Of a stretch of DNA of 64,000 nt, positions 27,931 to 36,969 are shown piece by piece (position 1 is the stretch's first letter; each line of letters starts with the position of its first letter). The translations under genes were made by a program, and so were the position numbers. Location of the stretch: contig JASEIU010000005.1 of NCBI GenBank assembly GCA_030017715.1, positions 124,001 to 188,000 of the forward strand, in the 5' to 3' direction. Under the pieces are notes generated by a model. It was not told the origin of the DNA. It saw nothing but the letters and a program-made list of their open reading frames with translations, and searched no databases. The DNA is from Candidatus Saccharicenans sp. (GTDB lineage Bacteria; Acidobacteriota; Aminicenantia; Aminicenantales; Saccharicenantaceae).

Positions 27931-29854
27931 GGTTCCGGTAATAGTATTTGTGGGACAGCCTAATAGCGGCAAGAGCACTCTGTTCAATGCCATCGCCGGG
28001 TTCAAAGCCCAGACTTCCAACTTCCCTGGAACCACCGTCTGCCATGCTCACAGTGAAGTTGCCTGGAAAGACAGGATTTATTCCATCGTTGACCTGCCGG
28101 GGACTTATTCCCTGACGCCGCAGGAACCGCAGGAGAAAGTGGTCCTGACCCACATCTTTAAGGAAAGACCGGACCTGATCGTCAATGTGATTGACGCCTC
28201 TCTTCTCTGCCGCAACCTGGAACTGACCGTTGAGCTGCTGGAGCTGGAATACCCGATGGTGGTGGTTCTGAATATGATGGACCTGGCCGAGAAAAAGGGC
28301 CTGACCATAGAGGTTGAAGCTCTGGAGAAAAAACTCGGTCTGCCGGTCATCAAAACCGTAGCCACCCGGGGTCAGGGAACAAGAGAACTCATGGATCGGG
28401 TGGAAAAAGTGCTGGCCGAGCGCCAGACTCCCCGGCATCTGAAATATTCGGGCGAGGTGGAAAGCCGGATAAAAAAACTGACCGAAAGGCTGCCGGCTGA
28501 TTTTCCGGTGATAGCCAACCCTCGCTTCACCGCTATCCGGGCCATTGAAGCCGAAACTCTGGCCGTTGATAAATTCATCCTCGACAACAATCCTGATTTC
28601 AAGAATGACCTTGACCAGGTCCGTCAGGAGCTTTCGGCTCTGAGAGAGGCGCCGGCCTATGAGGTGCTGGCAGCCGAGCGCCATCATTTAGCCCTGAAGA
28701 TTTTTGAGGATTGCTGTCGGGTGCGGCATGCCCGGCTGAGCGGCCTGGAAAAGCTGGACAGTTTCATCATGCATCCGGTGCTGGGCCTTTTCCTGCTGCT
28801 CCTCGTCTTCGCCGGAATGTTCTATTTGATTTTCCGGGTGGGCAGTCCGCTGGAAGCCTGGTTGCTCAAGCCCTGGGAAGCTCTGAGGCTGGGAATTCAA
28901 GAAAAATACGGGCAGAATTTGCTGGCAGAACTGCTGGTGGGCCTGGTACAGGGGATTGGCGGGGGAGTGGCCATAGTTTTTCCCTATTTTATACCGCTAC
29001 TGCTGCTGATGGGTTTCCTGGAAGATATCGGCTACCTGGCCCGGGCCGGTTTCTTGATGGACGCTTTCATGCATCGCCTGGGGCTGCACGGAAAATCGGT
29101 GCCGCTTTTCATCCTGGGATTCGGCTGCAACGTTCCGGCCATCATGGCCACCAGAATTCTGGAATCCAGGCGTGACCGGATCATAACCGCTCTGCTGATT
29201 CCTTTTATTCCCTGTGCTGCCAGGACGACTATCATCCTGGCCCTGGTGGCTTTCCTGCTGGGCCCCTGGTGGGCTCTTGGTTTCTACGCTCTGAACCTGG
29301 TGGTGGTGGCGGTCTTAAGCAGCTTGCTGACCAGGATATTTAAGTATTCTTCACCCGGCTTGATTCTGGAAATACCCGGCCTTAAATGGCCTTCGCTAAA
29401 AAATATTCTCCAGAAAACTTATTTCAACCTTAAAGAATTTATCCGGTTTGCCTGGCCCATACTGATTGCCGGAAGTGTCCTGCTGAGCCTTCTAAGTTTT
29501 GTCAATTTTGACCGCCTGGTGAATGCGATTCTTTCTCCCTTCGTTAGCGGCTTGCTCGGTCTGCCCTCCGAGCTTGGCGTTACACTGATTTTTGGCTTTT
29601 TGCGCAAGGAGCTGTCGCTGCTGATGATGTTTCAGGCCCTGGGGGTTGGCTATGAGCAACTGCTATCGGTGTTAAGCCGGGCCCAGCTGCTGACCTTTGT
29701 CACCTTTGTCAGCTTTTTTATTCCCTGCCTGTCCACTCTGGCCATTCTCTGGAAGGAGCTGGGAAGAAAAATTGCCATGGTCTCGGTGCTTCTGAACCTG
29801 AGCGTGGCTGTCCTGGTAAGCTGGCTGGTCCGCCTGGCTTTTTCTCTCTTTTGA
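27920..29854 (+). CDS. feoB: Ferrous iron transporter FeoB
   Basis: The 644-residue protein imports Fe(II). The G domain starts immediately: G1 GQPNSGKST (12-20), G2 PGTT, G3 DLPGTYSL, G4 NMMD. The helical GDI region follows, then the membrane part with two Gate motifs (ARAGFLMDAFMHRLGLHGKS, FGCNVPAIMATR) and nine or so helices. The ATG at 27920 was preferred over the longer frame because it starts right before the G domain and has FeoA overlap. No FeoC is found. A 22-bp palindrome lies 50 bases downstream. Confidence 0.96.
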   Translation: MNDRVPVIVFVGQPNSGKSTLFNAIAGFKAQTSNFPGTTVCHAHSEVAWKDRIYSIVDLPGTYSLTPQEPQEKVVLTHIFKERPDLIVNVIDASLLCRNLELTVELLELEYPMVVVLNMMDLAEKKGLTIEVEALEKKLGLPVIKTVATRGQGTRELMDRVEKVLAERQTPRHLKYSGEVESRIKKLTERLPADFPVIANPRFTAIRAIEAETLAVDKFILDNNPDFKNDLDQVRQELSALREAPAYEVLAAERHHLALKIFEDCCRVRHARLSGLEKLDSFIMHPVLGLFLLLLVFAGMFYLIFRVGSPLEAWLLKPWEALRLGIQEKYGQNLLAELLVGLVQGIGGGVAIVFPYFIPLLLLMGFLEDIGYLARAGFLMDAFMHRLGLHGKSVPLFILGFGCNVPAIMATRILESRRDRIITALLIPFIPCAARTTIILALVAFLLGPWWALGFYALNLVVVAVLSSLLTRIFKYSSPGLILEIPGLKWPSLKNILQKTYFNLKEFIRFAWPILIAGSVLLSLLSFVNFDRLVNAILSPFVSGLLGLPSELGVTLIFGFLRKELSLLMMFQALGVGYEQLLSVLSRAQLLTFVTFVSFFIPCLSTLAILWKELGRKIAMVSVLLNLSVAVLVSWLVRLAFSLF

Positions 29855-30302
29855 TTTCTACTCTCTGTCGGGTATCCCGGCAAAGTTTGATCGTATGGAT
29901 TATTATATGAATAATTATTCATATATTGGCTTGAAATATCCATAACATCTTTTTGATCGAAACATCTTAACCAGGCTTTCAAATATAACTTTTGGTGTTT
30001 ATTTATGGGGTTAATTTCCCTGTTAGTTGATCAAATGAGAAAAATCTAATCGGATAACTATGAGATTTCATTGGACTGAGTGCGGGGTTTATAAGCATAA
30101 CCTCAAAGTGAGAATAAAGGAAGTATCTTTTCAGCGTTTTGATCAGCCCCGGCAATAACAAAAAGATGATGACTCTCTGTTTCCTTAAAATAAGAATTTA
30201 TGAATTTTCTCTCATAAATGAAAAATGATATTTTCCCATCTGATTTGAAGAAGACCCAAATACGATAATACTTTTGGCTTGTTCTTGGTATAGATCAGGT
30301 TT
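29855..30302. other. AT-rich intergenic stretch with a perfect 22-bp palindrome
   Basis: No gene is seen in these 448 bases. A perfect palindrome covers 29904-29925 (left arm TATATGAATAA, right arm its reverse complement). It contains TGAATAATTATTCA, reminiscent of an iron or other metal regulator box but with even symmetry, unlike the Fur consensus. It lacks a GC-rich stem, so a terminator function is weak. Confidence 0.5.
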
Positions 30303-32087
30303 TTAACTCAATTGCCGCTTTATTCTGGCTGCCAGTTTAACTCCAACGATTTTTGTCAGCTCTTCTTCTGAAGCCTGTCTGATGGCCGCCACATTCCCAA
30401 AGGTCTGAAGCAGCTTTTTCTTTCTGGCTGGACCCAGTCCCTGAATTCCGTCAAGTTCAGAGGTCAGGCTGGCTTTCTGGCGGCGCCGGCGGTGAAATCC
30501 GATAGCCAGCCGGTGAGCTTCGTCGCGAATGTGCTGCAGGAGCTTTAGGGCCGGTGAAGTCGGGTCCAGGCGCAGTCCTTCCGGGTGAACCGCCGAGAAA
30601 ATGATTTCTTCTCTTTTAGCCAGGGAGCAGACGGGAATCTCCGTCAGATTGAATGAAATCAACACCTCACGGGCCAGATTCAGTTGCCCCTTGCCGCCGT
30701 CGACAAAAATCAGGTCTGGCAGGGAGAGCTTCTCTTCCAGCAGCCGTCTGAGGCGACGCTCGAGGACTTCTTTCAGGGAAGCATAGTCGTCCGGGCCGGA
30801 AACAGTCCTGATTTTATATTTTCTGTATTCGGACCTGGCCGGCTGGCCGTCGATAAAAACCACCAGGGAGCCAACCGACTCGGTGCCGGCGGTGGTGGAA
30901 ATATCGAAACCTTCAATCCGCCGGGGAAGGCGGGGCAGTGCCAGTGTCTCCTGCAGCTCGGCCAGAGGTCCGGCTGGCTCTTCTTTTTCCAACAGCAGGG
31001 CGGCGTTCTGGCCGGCCAGCTCCAGCAGGACTTTCCGTTTCTTGCTGCTGGGATAGACGAGAGCGGATTTATGACCGCGGGCCGCAAAAACCTTGAGAAT
31101 TTCTGAGCTGGCTGACCCGGAGAGTTTGAAAGGCAAAAGTATGGTTTCTGGCGGCCCTGTCTCTGTGTGGAATTCCGAGTAGAATTGTTTGAGAAATCTT
31201 GCCAGCACCTGTTCGTCGGTTTCTCCGGATAACACAGACAGGAGGCGGCCGGTCGAATATCTGATGCGCCCCTCTCTCATATGGAAAATCAGAAAGCCGA
31301 CTTTTTCCTGTTGACGGTTAAATCCGACAATGTCCAGGTTTTCCCTGCCGGTTGAAATAACCCGCTGGGTTTCCTTCAAATTTTCCAGGGCCTTCAGGGC
31401 GTCCCGCCAGCGGGCCGCTTCTTCAAACCGGAGCTCGGTGGAAGCCCGGTTCATTTTATCCTTAAGCCGGACCAGGAGTTCGGACCTTTTTCCCTCCAGA
31501 AGCATCAGGGCCTGGGAAAGTTTTTCCCGGTAATCACCGGCACTTATCAGTCCGACGCAGGGCCCGCTGCACATTTTAAGGTCGTATTCCAGGCAGGGCC
31601 GCCGGCGGTTTCTGAAGACGGTGTTTTCGCAGGTCCGGATTCCGAAAATTCTGGCGATGAAGGAAATCAATTTTCTGGCTTCATCGGCCGGGCTGAAAGG
31701 ACCGAAATACTTAGCTCCGTCGTCTTCCACCCGCCGGCACAGGTACAGGCCCGGGAATTCTTCGTTCACGGTGAGTCTGAGAAAGGGAAAGCTCTTGTCA
31801 TCCTTCAGGCGGAGGTTAAAACGGGGCCGGTAAAACTGGATATAGTTATTCTCTATAAAACTGGCCTCTTTGTCCGAGCTGACCAGGAGATAGTCTATGT
31901 CGGCCGTCTGGCTCAGGATGTTCTGCACCTTGAGGTCGGGCGAGGGAAGGAAATAGCTTCTGACCCGGTCTCGAAGAGACCCGGCCTTGCCGATGTAAAT
32001 GACCTCGCCCCCGGCGTTCTTAAAGAAATAGATACCGGGGCGGGCCGGGAATTTTTTTACTTTCTGCTTAAGCTGCTGGATATTCAT
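30303..32087 (-). CDS. uvrC: Excinuclease ABC subunit C
   Basis: The 594-residue endonuclease of nucleotide excision repair makes the two incisions. It has an N-terminal GIY-YIG domain (GIYFFKNAGGEVIYIGKAG), a UVR/UvrB-binding motif (helical segment with FEEAARWRDALKAL), an RNase H-like nuclease domain (LPDLIFVDGGKGQLN), and C-terminal helix-hairpin-helix repeats (LDGIQGLGPARKKKLL). I start at 32087 (MNIQQLKQKVKKFPARPG) because family members start there; the frame goes up to 32147. It lies after uvrB on the same strand. Confidence 0.95.
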   Translation of the reverse strand: MNIQQLKQKVKKFPARPGIYFFKNAGGEVIYIGKAGSLRDRVRSYFLPSPDLKVQNILSQTADIDYLLVSSDKEASFIENNYIQFYRPRFNLRLKDDKSFPFLRLTVNEEFPGLYLCRRVEDDGAKYFGPFSPADEARKLISFIARIFGIRTCENTVFRNRRRPCLEYDLKMCSGPCVGLISAGDYREKLSQALMLLEGKRSELLVRLKDKMNRASTELRFEEAARWRDALKALENLKETQRVISTGRENLDIVGFNRQQEKVGFLIFHMREGRIRYSTGRLLSVLSGETDEQVLARFLKQFYSEFHTETGPPETILLPFKLSGSASSEILKVFAARGHKSALVYPSSKKRKVLLELAGQNAALLLEKEEPAGPLAELQETLALPRLPRRIEGFDISTTAGTESVGSLVVFIDGQPARSEYRKYKIRTVSGPDDYASLKEVLERRLRRLLEEKLSLPDLIFVDGGKGQLNLAREVLISFNLTEIPVCSLAKREEIIFSAVHPEGLRLDPTSPALKLLQHIRDEAHRLAIGFHRRRRQKASLTSELDGIQGLGPARKKKLLQTFGNVAAIRQASEEELTKIVGVKLAARIKRQLS

Positions 32088-32211
32088 CTCCGACTCCAGA
32101 CCGGACAATTCCCTCCAGCTCTTGACGGCAGTTTTCCGGGAAGACAATAAATGCCGTCTGCGGTTAAGGCTTTTATGAACATAAATATCGAATGCGGCCC
32201 CATCGGCAACT

Positions 32212-34209
32212 TTATTCCGTCAGTTCCAGCTCGAGTTTTTTCAGGCGGTTGAGTTCGTCCCGGTGTTGAGCCGCCTTTTCAAATTCCAGGTTGCGGGCAG
32301 CCTCTTTCATCAGCCTTTCCAGTTCTTCGATTCTCTTCCGCCGTTTTTCTGGGGACAGGAAAACCTCCTTTTCTTCGGCCACCCTGGTGACATCAACATA
32401 ATCGCGCTCATAAACGCTGGCCAGGACCTCATCTATGTTCTTCTGGATCGATCGGGGGCTTATGCCGTTTTCCTCATTGTACCGCTGCTGGCGGAGGCGA
32501 CGGCGGCTGGTTTCCTCAATGGCTTTTTTCATGGACTCGGTTATGCTTTCGGCATACATAATTACCTTGCCGGCCACATTCCGGGCTGCCCGACCGAAAG
32601 TCTGAATCAGGCTCGATGTAGAACGGAGAAAGCCTTCCTTGTCGGCATCCAGGATGGCCACCAGCGATACTTCCGGCAGGTCCAGTCCTTCCCGCAGCAG
32701 ATTGATGCCCACCAGGGCGTCAAACTCACCCTTTCTCAGGTCGCGCAGTATTCTGACCCTGTCCAGAGTTTCAATGTCGGAATGCAAATAGCGCACCTTA
32801 ACTCCCAGCTCATGATAATAACGAGTCAGGTCTTCGGCCATTTTTTTGGTCAGGGTGGTGATCAGCGTGCGCTGGTTGAGCCGGGCCCGGTCCTGGATTT
32901 CCTTCAGCAGGTCGTCTATCTGCCCTCTGACCGGACGAACCTCAACCTCCGGGTCGACCAGTCCGGTGGGCCTGATAATCTGCTCCACTACCTGGCCCCG
33001 GGTCTTTTTCAGCTCATATGGACCCGGGGTAGCCGAAACGTAAATCACCTGTCTGACGCGCTCTTCGAATTCCCGGAAATTCAGCGGCCGGTTGTCTAAG
33101 GCTGATGGCAGGCGGAATCCGTGTTCGATCAAGGTTAATTTACGGGAGCGGTCGCCGTGGTACATACCGCCGATCTGGGGAACGGCCACGTGAGATTCAT
33201 CAATGATTACCAGAAAGTCGTCGGGGAAGTAATCGAGCAGAGTGTAAGGTGGTTGTCCCGGCCGGCGGCGGCTCAGGTAGAGCGAATAGTTTTCGATTCC
33301 CGGGCAATAACCGAATTCCCTCAGAAGTTCCAGGTCATACAGGGTTCTTTCTTCTATGCGCTGGGCTTCTATGTACTTGCCCTGACTCCTGAAGAATTCA
33401 ACCTGCTTTTCAAGTTCCTGTTCTATTCCGGCTATGGCTTCATTCAGGATGTTGCGGGGAGTGGAGAAAAACGTCCGCGGATAAATGACCACCCGCTCCA
33501 GCAGCCGATGCTTCTGTCCCAGAAGAGGGTCAAACACGGCGATTTCCCGTAGCCGTCCGTCTTCCATTTCCAGCCGGTAGCAGAAATCTTCATAAGAGGG
33601 GAAGAGGTCGATGATGTCTCCGCGAACCCGGAAGCTGCCCCGCTTGAGGTCGTCGTCGGAACGCTCATACTGGATGCTGACCAGCCGGTCGAGCAACTGT
33701 CGCCTGGTTAAGGCCTGACCGACCTCCAGGGGAAAGCTCTGGGAATAATAAGTCTCCGGGGCCCCTATACCGTAGATGCAGGAAACCGAGGCCACGATGA
33801 TCACATCCCGCCTCGAGAACAGAGCATTGGTGGCCGCCAGTCGCAGACGGTCGATTTCTTCGTTGACAGTGGCTTCTTTGGCGATATAGGTATTTGAAGC
33901 CGGGATGTAGGCTTCGGGCTGGTAATAATCATAATAACTGACGAAGTATTCGACGGCGTTTTCGGGAAAGAAACGGCGGAATTCCTGATAGAGCTGGGCG
34001 GCCAGGGTCTTGTTGGGACTGATGACCAGGACCGGCCGGTTCACCAGCGAGATCAGGTTGGCCATGGTAAAGGTCTTGCCTGATCCGGTTACGCCCAGGA
34101 GAACCTGATGCCGTTTTCCGGCCAGAACCCCCTCGGTCAGCTTTTCGATGGCCTGAACCTGGTCGCCGCGGGGTTCAAATTCCGAACGAAGCCTGAATTC
34201 TGTCATCAT
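32212..34209 (-). CDS. uvrB: Excinuclease ABC subunit B
   Basis: The 665-residue helicase-like damage-verifying subunit has Walker A GVTGSGKT (39-46), the [16 protein letters not shown] beta-hairpin region that clamps damaged [17 protein letters not shown], motif [11 protein letters not shown] and a C-terminal UVR motif ([20 protein letters not shown]) that binds UvrC. Length and order are normal. A minus-strand TATAAT at 34298-34293 lies about 85 bases upstream, without a good -35. It is probably co-transcribed with uvrC. Confidence 0.97.
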   Translation of the reverse strand: MMTEFRLRSEFEPRGDQVQAIEKLTEGVLAGKRHQVLLGVTGSGKTFTMANLISLVNRPVLVISPNKTLAAQLYQEFRRFFPENAVEYFVSYYDYYQPEAYIPASNTYIAKEATVNEEIDRLRLAATNALFSRRDVIIVASVSCIYGIGAPETYYSQSFPLEVGQALTRRQLLDRLVSIQYERSDDDLKRGSFRVRGDIIDLFPSYEDFCYRLEMEDGRLREIAVFDPLLGQKHRLLERVVIYPRTFFSTPRNILNEAIAGIEQELEKQVEFFRSQGKYIEAQRIEERTLYDLELLREFGYCPGIENYSLYLSRRRPGQPPYTLLDYFPDDFLVIIDESHVAVPQIGGMYHGDRSRKLTLIEHGFRLPSALDNRPLNFREFEERVRQVIYVSATPGPYELKKTRGQVVEQIIRPTGLVDPEVEVRPVRGQIDDLLKEIQDRARLNQRTLITTLTKKMAEDLTRYYHELGVKVRYLHSDIETLDRVRILRDLRKGEFDALVGINLLREGLDLPEVSLVAILDADKEGFLRSTSSLIQTFGRAARNVAGKVIMYAESITESMKKAIEETSRRRLRQQRYNEENGISPRSIQKNIDEVLASVYERDYVDVTRVAEEKEVFLSPEKRRKRIEELERLMKEAARNLEFEKAAQHRDELNRLKKLELELTE

Positions 34210-34536
34210 TTTTTAGCAAGCGACACCGGGCCTGATGCCATCCTGAGAACTCATTCCGGTAACCATGGGCAAACCGGTCCTCTTCTCAGGATATTATATC
34301 AGATATAGGATGCCGATTAAGGCGTCTTTATTCTGACAGAATGAACCTTCGGGCAGGAGGTCTTTCTTGACCCGTTTTTTCGGGTTCTTCAGTTATCCGG
34401 CACCGGAAACGCAGTCCGGCCTCAATCCGCATGGTCGCGGCCAGGCGGAGGTTAGAACCGGGCTGGCATGTGCGATATTCGGTGAAGGCGGAAGGCCAGA
34501 GCGCCGGGACGGGCGCGGACAGACCGCGGCTCTTTC
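34210..34536. other. 327-base intergenic stretch
   Basis: No gene is supported here. It contains the likely uvrB upstream region, with a minus-strand TATAAT at 34298-34293, and otherwise only short out-of-frame sequence. The part near 34360-34380 (GACCCGTTTTTTCGGGTT) could form a small hairpin. Confidence 0.4.
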
Positions 34537-34911
34537 TCAGGGCTGGTAGTCCTTGCTGATTTTGATGGTGCCCTTAAACCTGGCTCCGTTCTGGACGGAG
34601 ATCTTGCAGGCGATAATATCTCCGGTAAAACGGCCGCTGTCGCTGATGACAACTCGTTCGGCCCGAACCTTTCCCTCCAACTGGCCGTAGAGAAACAGAT
34701 TCTTGGCCTTGACCTCTTCCGATTTGACCCTGGCTGTCTTGCCAATGGTCAGGTCATGGAGGGCCAGGTCGATCTGACCGTTAAAGGTGCCCTGAATTTC
34801 CAGGTCTTCGTGGCTGGTCAGGTTTCCTTCCAGAGTAACAGTCTGACCGAGCCGGCTGGTGATGCGGGTCGGACTGGCTTCCTGGCTTATTTTTTTATCG
34901 TCGGGACTCAT
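34537..34911 (-). CDS. Bactofilin family cytoskeletal protein
   Basis: The 124-residue protein has a short N-terminal tail and a right-handed beta-helix core (VTLEGNLTSHEDLEIQGTF, then NGQIDLALHDLTIGKTA, KSEEVKAKNLFLYGQLEGK, SGRFTGDIIACKISVQNGA). This pattern of regular hydrophobic-glycine repeats is typical of bactofilins, which polymerise at the membrane and position cell-wall or polarity proteins. Size is normal. It has no partner gene in an operon; the tRNA-Gly gene and lipM are divergent. Confidence 0.9.
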   Translation of the reverse strand: MSPDDKKISQEASPTRITSRLGQTVTLEGNLTSHEDLEIQGTFNGQIDLALHDLTIGKTARVKSEEVKAKNLFLYGQLEGKVRAERVVISDSGRFTGDIIACKISVQNGARFKGTIKISKDYQP

Positions 34912-34994
34912 ATCGTCTGCTCTCCGTTTTTCTCAATTATATTTTATTCGGAGCGACAGTCAACTGAAATCTGAGCTCCGGATTCTCGTTTCCA

Positions 34995-35022
34995 TTGACA
35001 GCCGGAGTCGATTTGATAAAAT
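34995..35022 (+). promoter_or_regulatory. Promoter of tRNA-Gly
   Basis: TTGACA (34995-35000) and TAAAAT (35017-35022) are 16 bases apart. Transcription would start about 50 bases before the tRNA. Confidence 0.5.
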
Positions 35023-35080
35023 TCTTCTGGGCCGGTAGTTGGTCGGCCTGCTGGAAGAGTTGGTAGCTCTCTAAAAGCGA

Positions 35081-35152
35081 GCGGGCATAACTCAACGGTA
35101 GAGTGCGAGCTTCCCAAGCTCGGAGTTGCGGGTTCGAATCCCGTTGCCCGCT
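35081..35152 (+). tRNA. tRNA-Gly (anticodon CCC)
   Basis: The 72-nt cloverleaf has the acceptor stem GCGGGCA/TGCCCGC, the D stem ACTC/GAGT, the anticodon stem CGAGC/GCTCG with loop TTCCCAA, and the T loop TTCGAAT. The anticodon CCC reads GGG. CCA is not encoded. A T-rich tract directly follows and may end transcription. Confidence 0.95.
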
Positions 35153-35189
35153 CTTTTTTATTTTGGGTTTCATGGGTTGAGGTTGACTG

Positions 35190-36002
35190 ATGGCGGACTG
35201 GGAATTGATTTTCGACCGCGAGCCGCTCCGGGGCTCCTGGAATATGGCCGTTGATGAATACCTTTTCCTTCAGGCTCAGAAAAATCAGAAAACCTATCTC
35301 AGGTTTTATACCTGGCTCAGACCGACTGCTTCCCTTGGTTGCAGTCAGGATATGAATAAGGTTCTCAGCCTGGAAGAATGCCGGAGAAGGGGAGTGGACG
35401 TGGTCCGGAGGATGACCGGGGGCAAACTGGTTCTGCATCATCTTGAGGTTACCTATTCTGTGGCCTCGGCCAGGACAGACATTTTTACTTCAACTCTTGA
35501 AGGCTCGTACCGATTGATTTCAGAGGCTCTGGTCCGAGGATTAAGGCTGCTCGGGCTTCGGGCCGAACTGGCCGTCAGCACACCCCCGGCTTACGCCCGA
35601 AGCCACCTGCCGTGCTTTGCCTACCCGGCCAGGAATGAAATTGAGGTCAACGGAAAAAAGGTCGTCGGCAGCGCTCAGAAAAGGAGCGGTTCCTGTTTTC
35701 TGCAGCATGGTTCGATACCCCTTTTAAAAGAAGTCGAGCTGTTGGTGGCCATTTCTTACGGTCTGGACCCGGTCCGGGCCGGGAGTATGACTTCTCTTTC
35801 GGACGAACTGGGGAGACCTGTAAGTTACGAACAGGCGGTCGAGCATCTGACCGAAGGCTTCCGGCAACAATTCCAGGCCGAGTTATCGCCTCGCCGGATT
35901 AGCCCGGAAGAAAGCCGGCTGGTGGAAAGAATCGAAATCGAAAAGTATGCCAGCTGGCGCTGGACGGGGGAGAAGGTCGAACCGTCCGGGTTTGATTTTT
36001 AG
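35190..36002 (+). CDS. lipM: Octanoyltransferase LipM-like / lipoate-protein ligase family
   Basis: The 270-residue protein belongs to the biotin/lipoyl ligase fold. It has the RRMTGG motif (73-78) for lipoyl binding, and PCFAYPARNEIEVNGKKVVG followed by SAQKR with Cys142. This Cys context is the LipM-type active site, in which octanoate is transferred from ACP through a thioester. LplA-type ligases lack this cysteine. It therefore probably starts lipoyl cofactor assembly on lipoyl domains. It lies just downstream of the tRNA-Gly gene, with no other lipoyl gene beside it. Confidence 0.82.
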   Translation: MADWELIFDREPLRGSWNMAVDEYLFLQAQKNQKTYLRFYTWLRPTASLGCSQDMNKVLSLEECRRRGVDVVRRMTGGKLVLHHLEVTYSVASARTDIFTSTLEGSYRLISEALVRGLRLLGLRAELAVSTPPAYARSHLPCFAYPARNEIEVNGKKVVGSAQKRSGSCFLQHGSIPLLKEVELLVAISYGLDPVRAGSMTSLSDELGRPVSYEQAVEHLTEGFRQQFQAELSPRRISPEESRLVERIEIEKYASWRWTGEKVEPSGFDF

Positions 36003-36049
36003 CAGACCGGGTGTTAACATTAGGTTGCACATGAAGGAAGGAGCTGGCC

Positions 36050-36949
36050 ATGAACGAAATTGAAGAATTGGTCAAGGTTGAGGTTAACAACTTGCCGCCT
36101 CTTCAGCCTATGCTCTACGATGACCTGCACCAGAATGTGCTGAAGAACCTGCACCTGGAGCTGGGCAGCGGGCCGGTCCTGTATCTCATTTCCCCTTCCT
36201 ATTCGGTTCTGAACACCATGCCCACTGAGCCGGTGGTCGATTTCCTCAATAAAAAAGAAAACCTGTTGAATTACCTCAAAGAATACATCATTCAGAATCT
36301 GGCTTTGCACACGGTCATCCTGGAAATGAGCAGCTATTTTATTGAGCAGAACAACTACCTGGTGCTGGCCAGGTTCAGGGAGAAGAGCGGAGACGGCCGG
36401 AAATTCGAGCTGAAATTTTACACTCATCAGCCCAAGGAGCTCCTGAACAATTACAAGGATAAGATTTACATCGGCCGGGACTTCATCGACCTGTTGAATT
36501 TCAGGCGGAAATACTGGGGAGTCAAGGATTTCATAATTTCAATCAAAGAACAGTACGACCGGCTGCTGGATAAAGCCGAAGCCAGAATCAAAAACCCCCT
36601 GGAATACAGATCCTTCTTTCAGGAAATCAAAGAATCGGTCAATGAAGCCTATAACGAGAGCCTGTTGATTCTGCAATCCCTGCCGCCCTATCCGGACCTG
36701 GATAAGCTTTCCGGCAAAGAGTTGATCGATATCAACAGCCAGTACCGGACGATAACTCATTATCTGGTCGAACTGCGGGATGAAGTGGATGAGTTTGAGA
36801 ACCTGCTCCGTTACAAAAAGGAAGCCGAATTCGTCCGCTACGTGACCAAGTTTAAGAAAGACCTGACCAACCTGATTTCCTTCCTCAACATCAAGATCAA
36901 CGGAGTTCTGGGCTACCGGATATCCACCTATAAATTCAAGCATTCCTGA
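36050..36949 (+). CDS. Hypothetical coiled-coil cytoplasmic protein
   Basis: The 299-residue product has a good ribosome site (AAGGAAGGAG) before its ATG. The first half is mixed alpha/beta (GPVLYLISPSYSVLN, HTVILEMSSYFIEQNNYLVL). The second half, from about residue 165, is helical and likely forms coiled coils (IKEQYDRLLDKAEARIKN, NSQYRTITHYLVELRDEVDE). It has no signal peptide, membrane span or known motif. No family was recognised. It lies 47 bases after lipM on the same strand and may be transcribed with it. Confidence 0.7.
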   Translation: MNEIEELVKVEVNNLPPLQPMLYDDLHQNVLKNLHLELGSGPVLYLISPSYSVLNTMPTEPVVDFLNKKENLLNYLKEYIIQNLALHTVILEMSSYFIEQNNYLVLARFREKSGDGRKFELKFYTHQPKELLNNYKDKIYIGRDFIDLLNFRRKYWGVKDFIISIKEQYDRLLDKAEARIKNPLEYRSFFQEIKESVNEAYNESLLILQSLPPYPDLDKLSGKELIDINSQYRTITHYLVELRDEVDEFENLLRYKKEAEFVRYVTKFKKDLTNLISFLNIKINGVLGYRISTYKFKHS

Positions 36950-36969
36950 GGCGGTTAAGCCCCGGAAAA

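Noticed and set aside
27848-28687. A 279-codon minus-strand frame within feoB
   Set aside because: It is the antisense of the feoB G domain, rich in H, F and Q, and has no family features.
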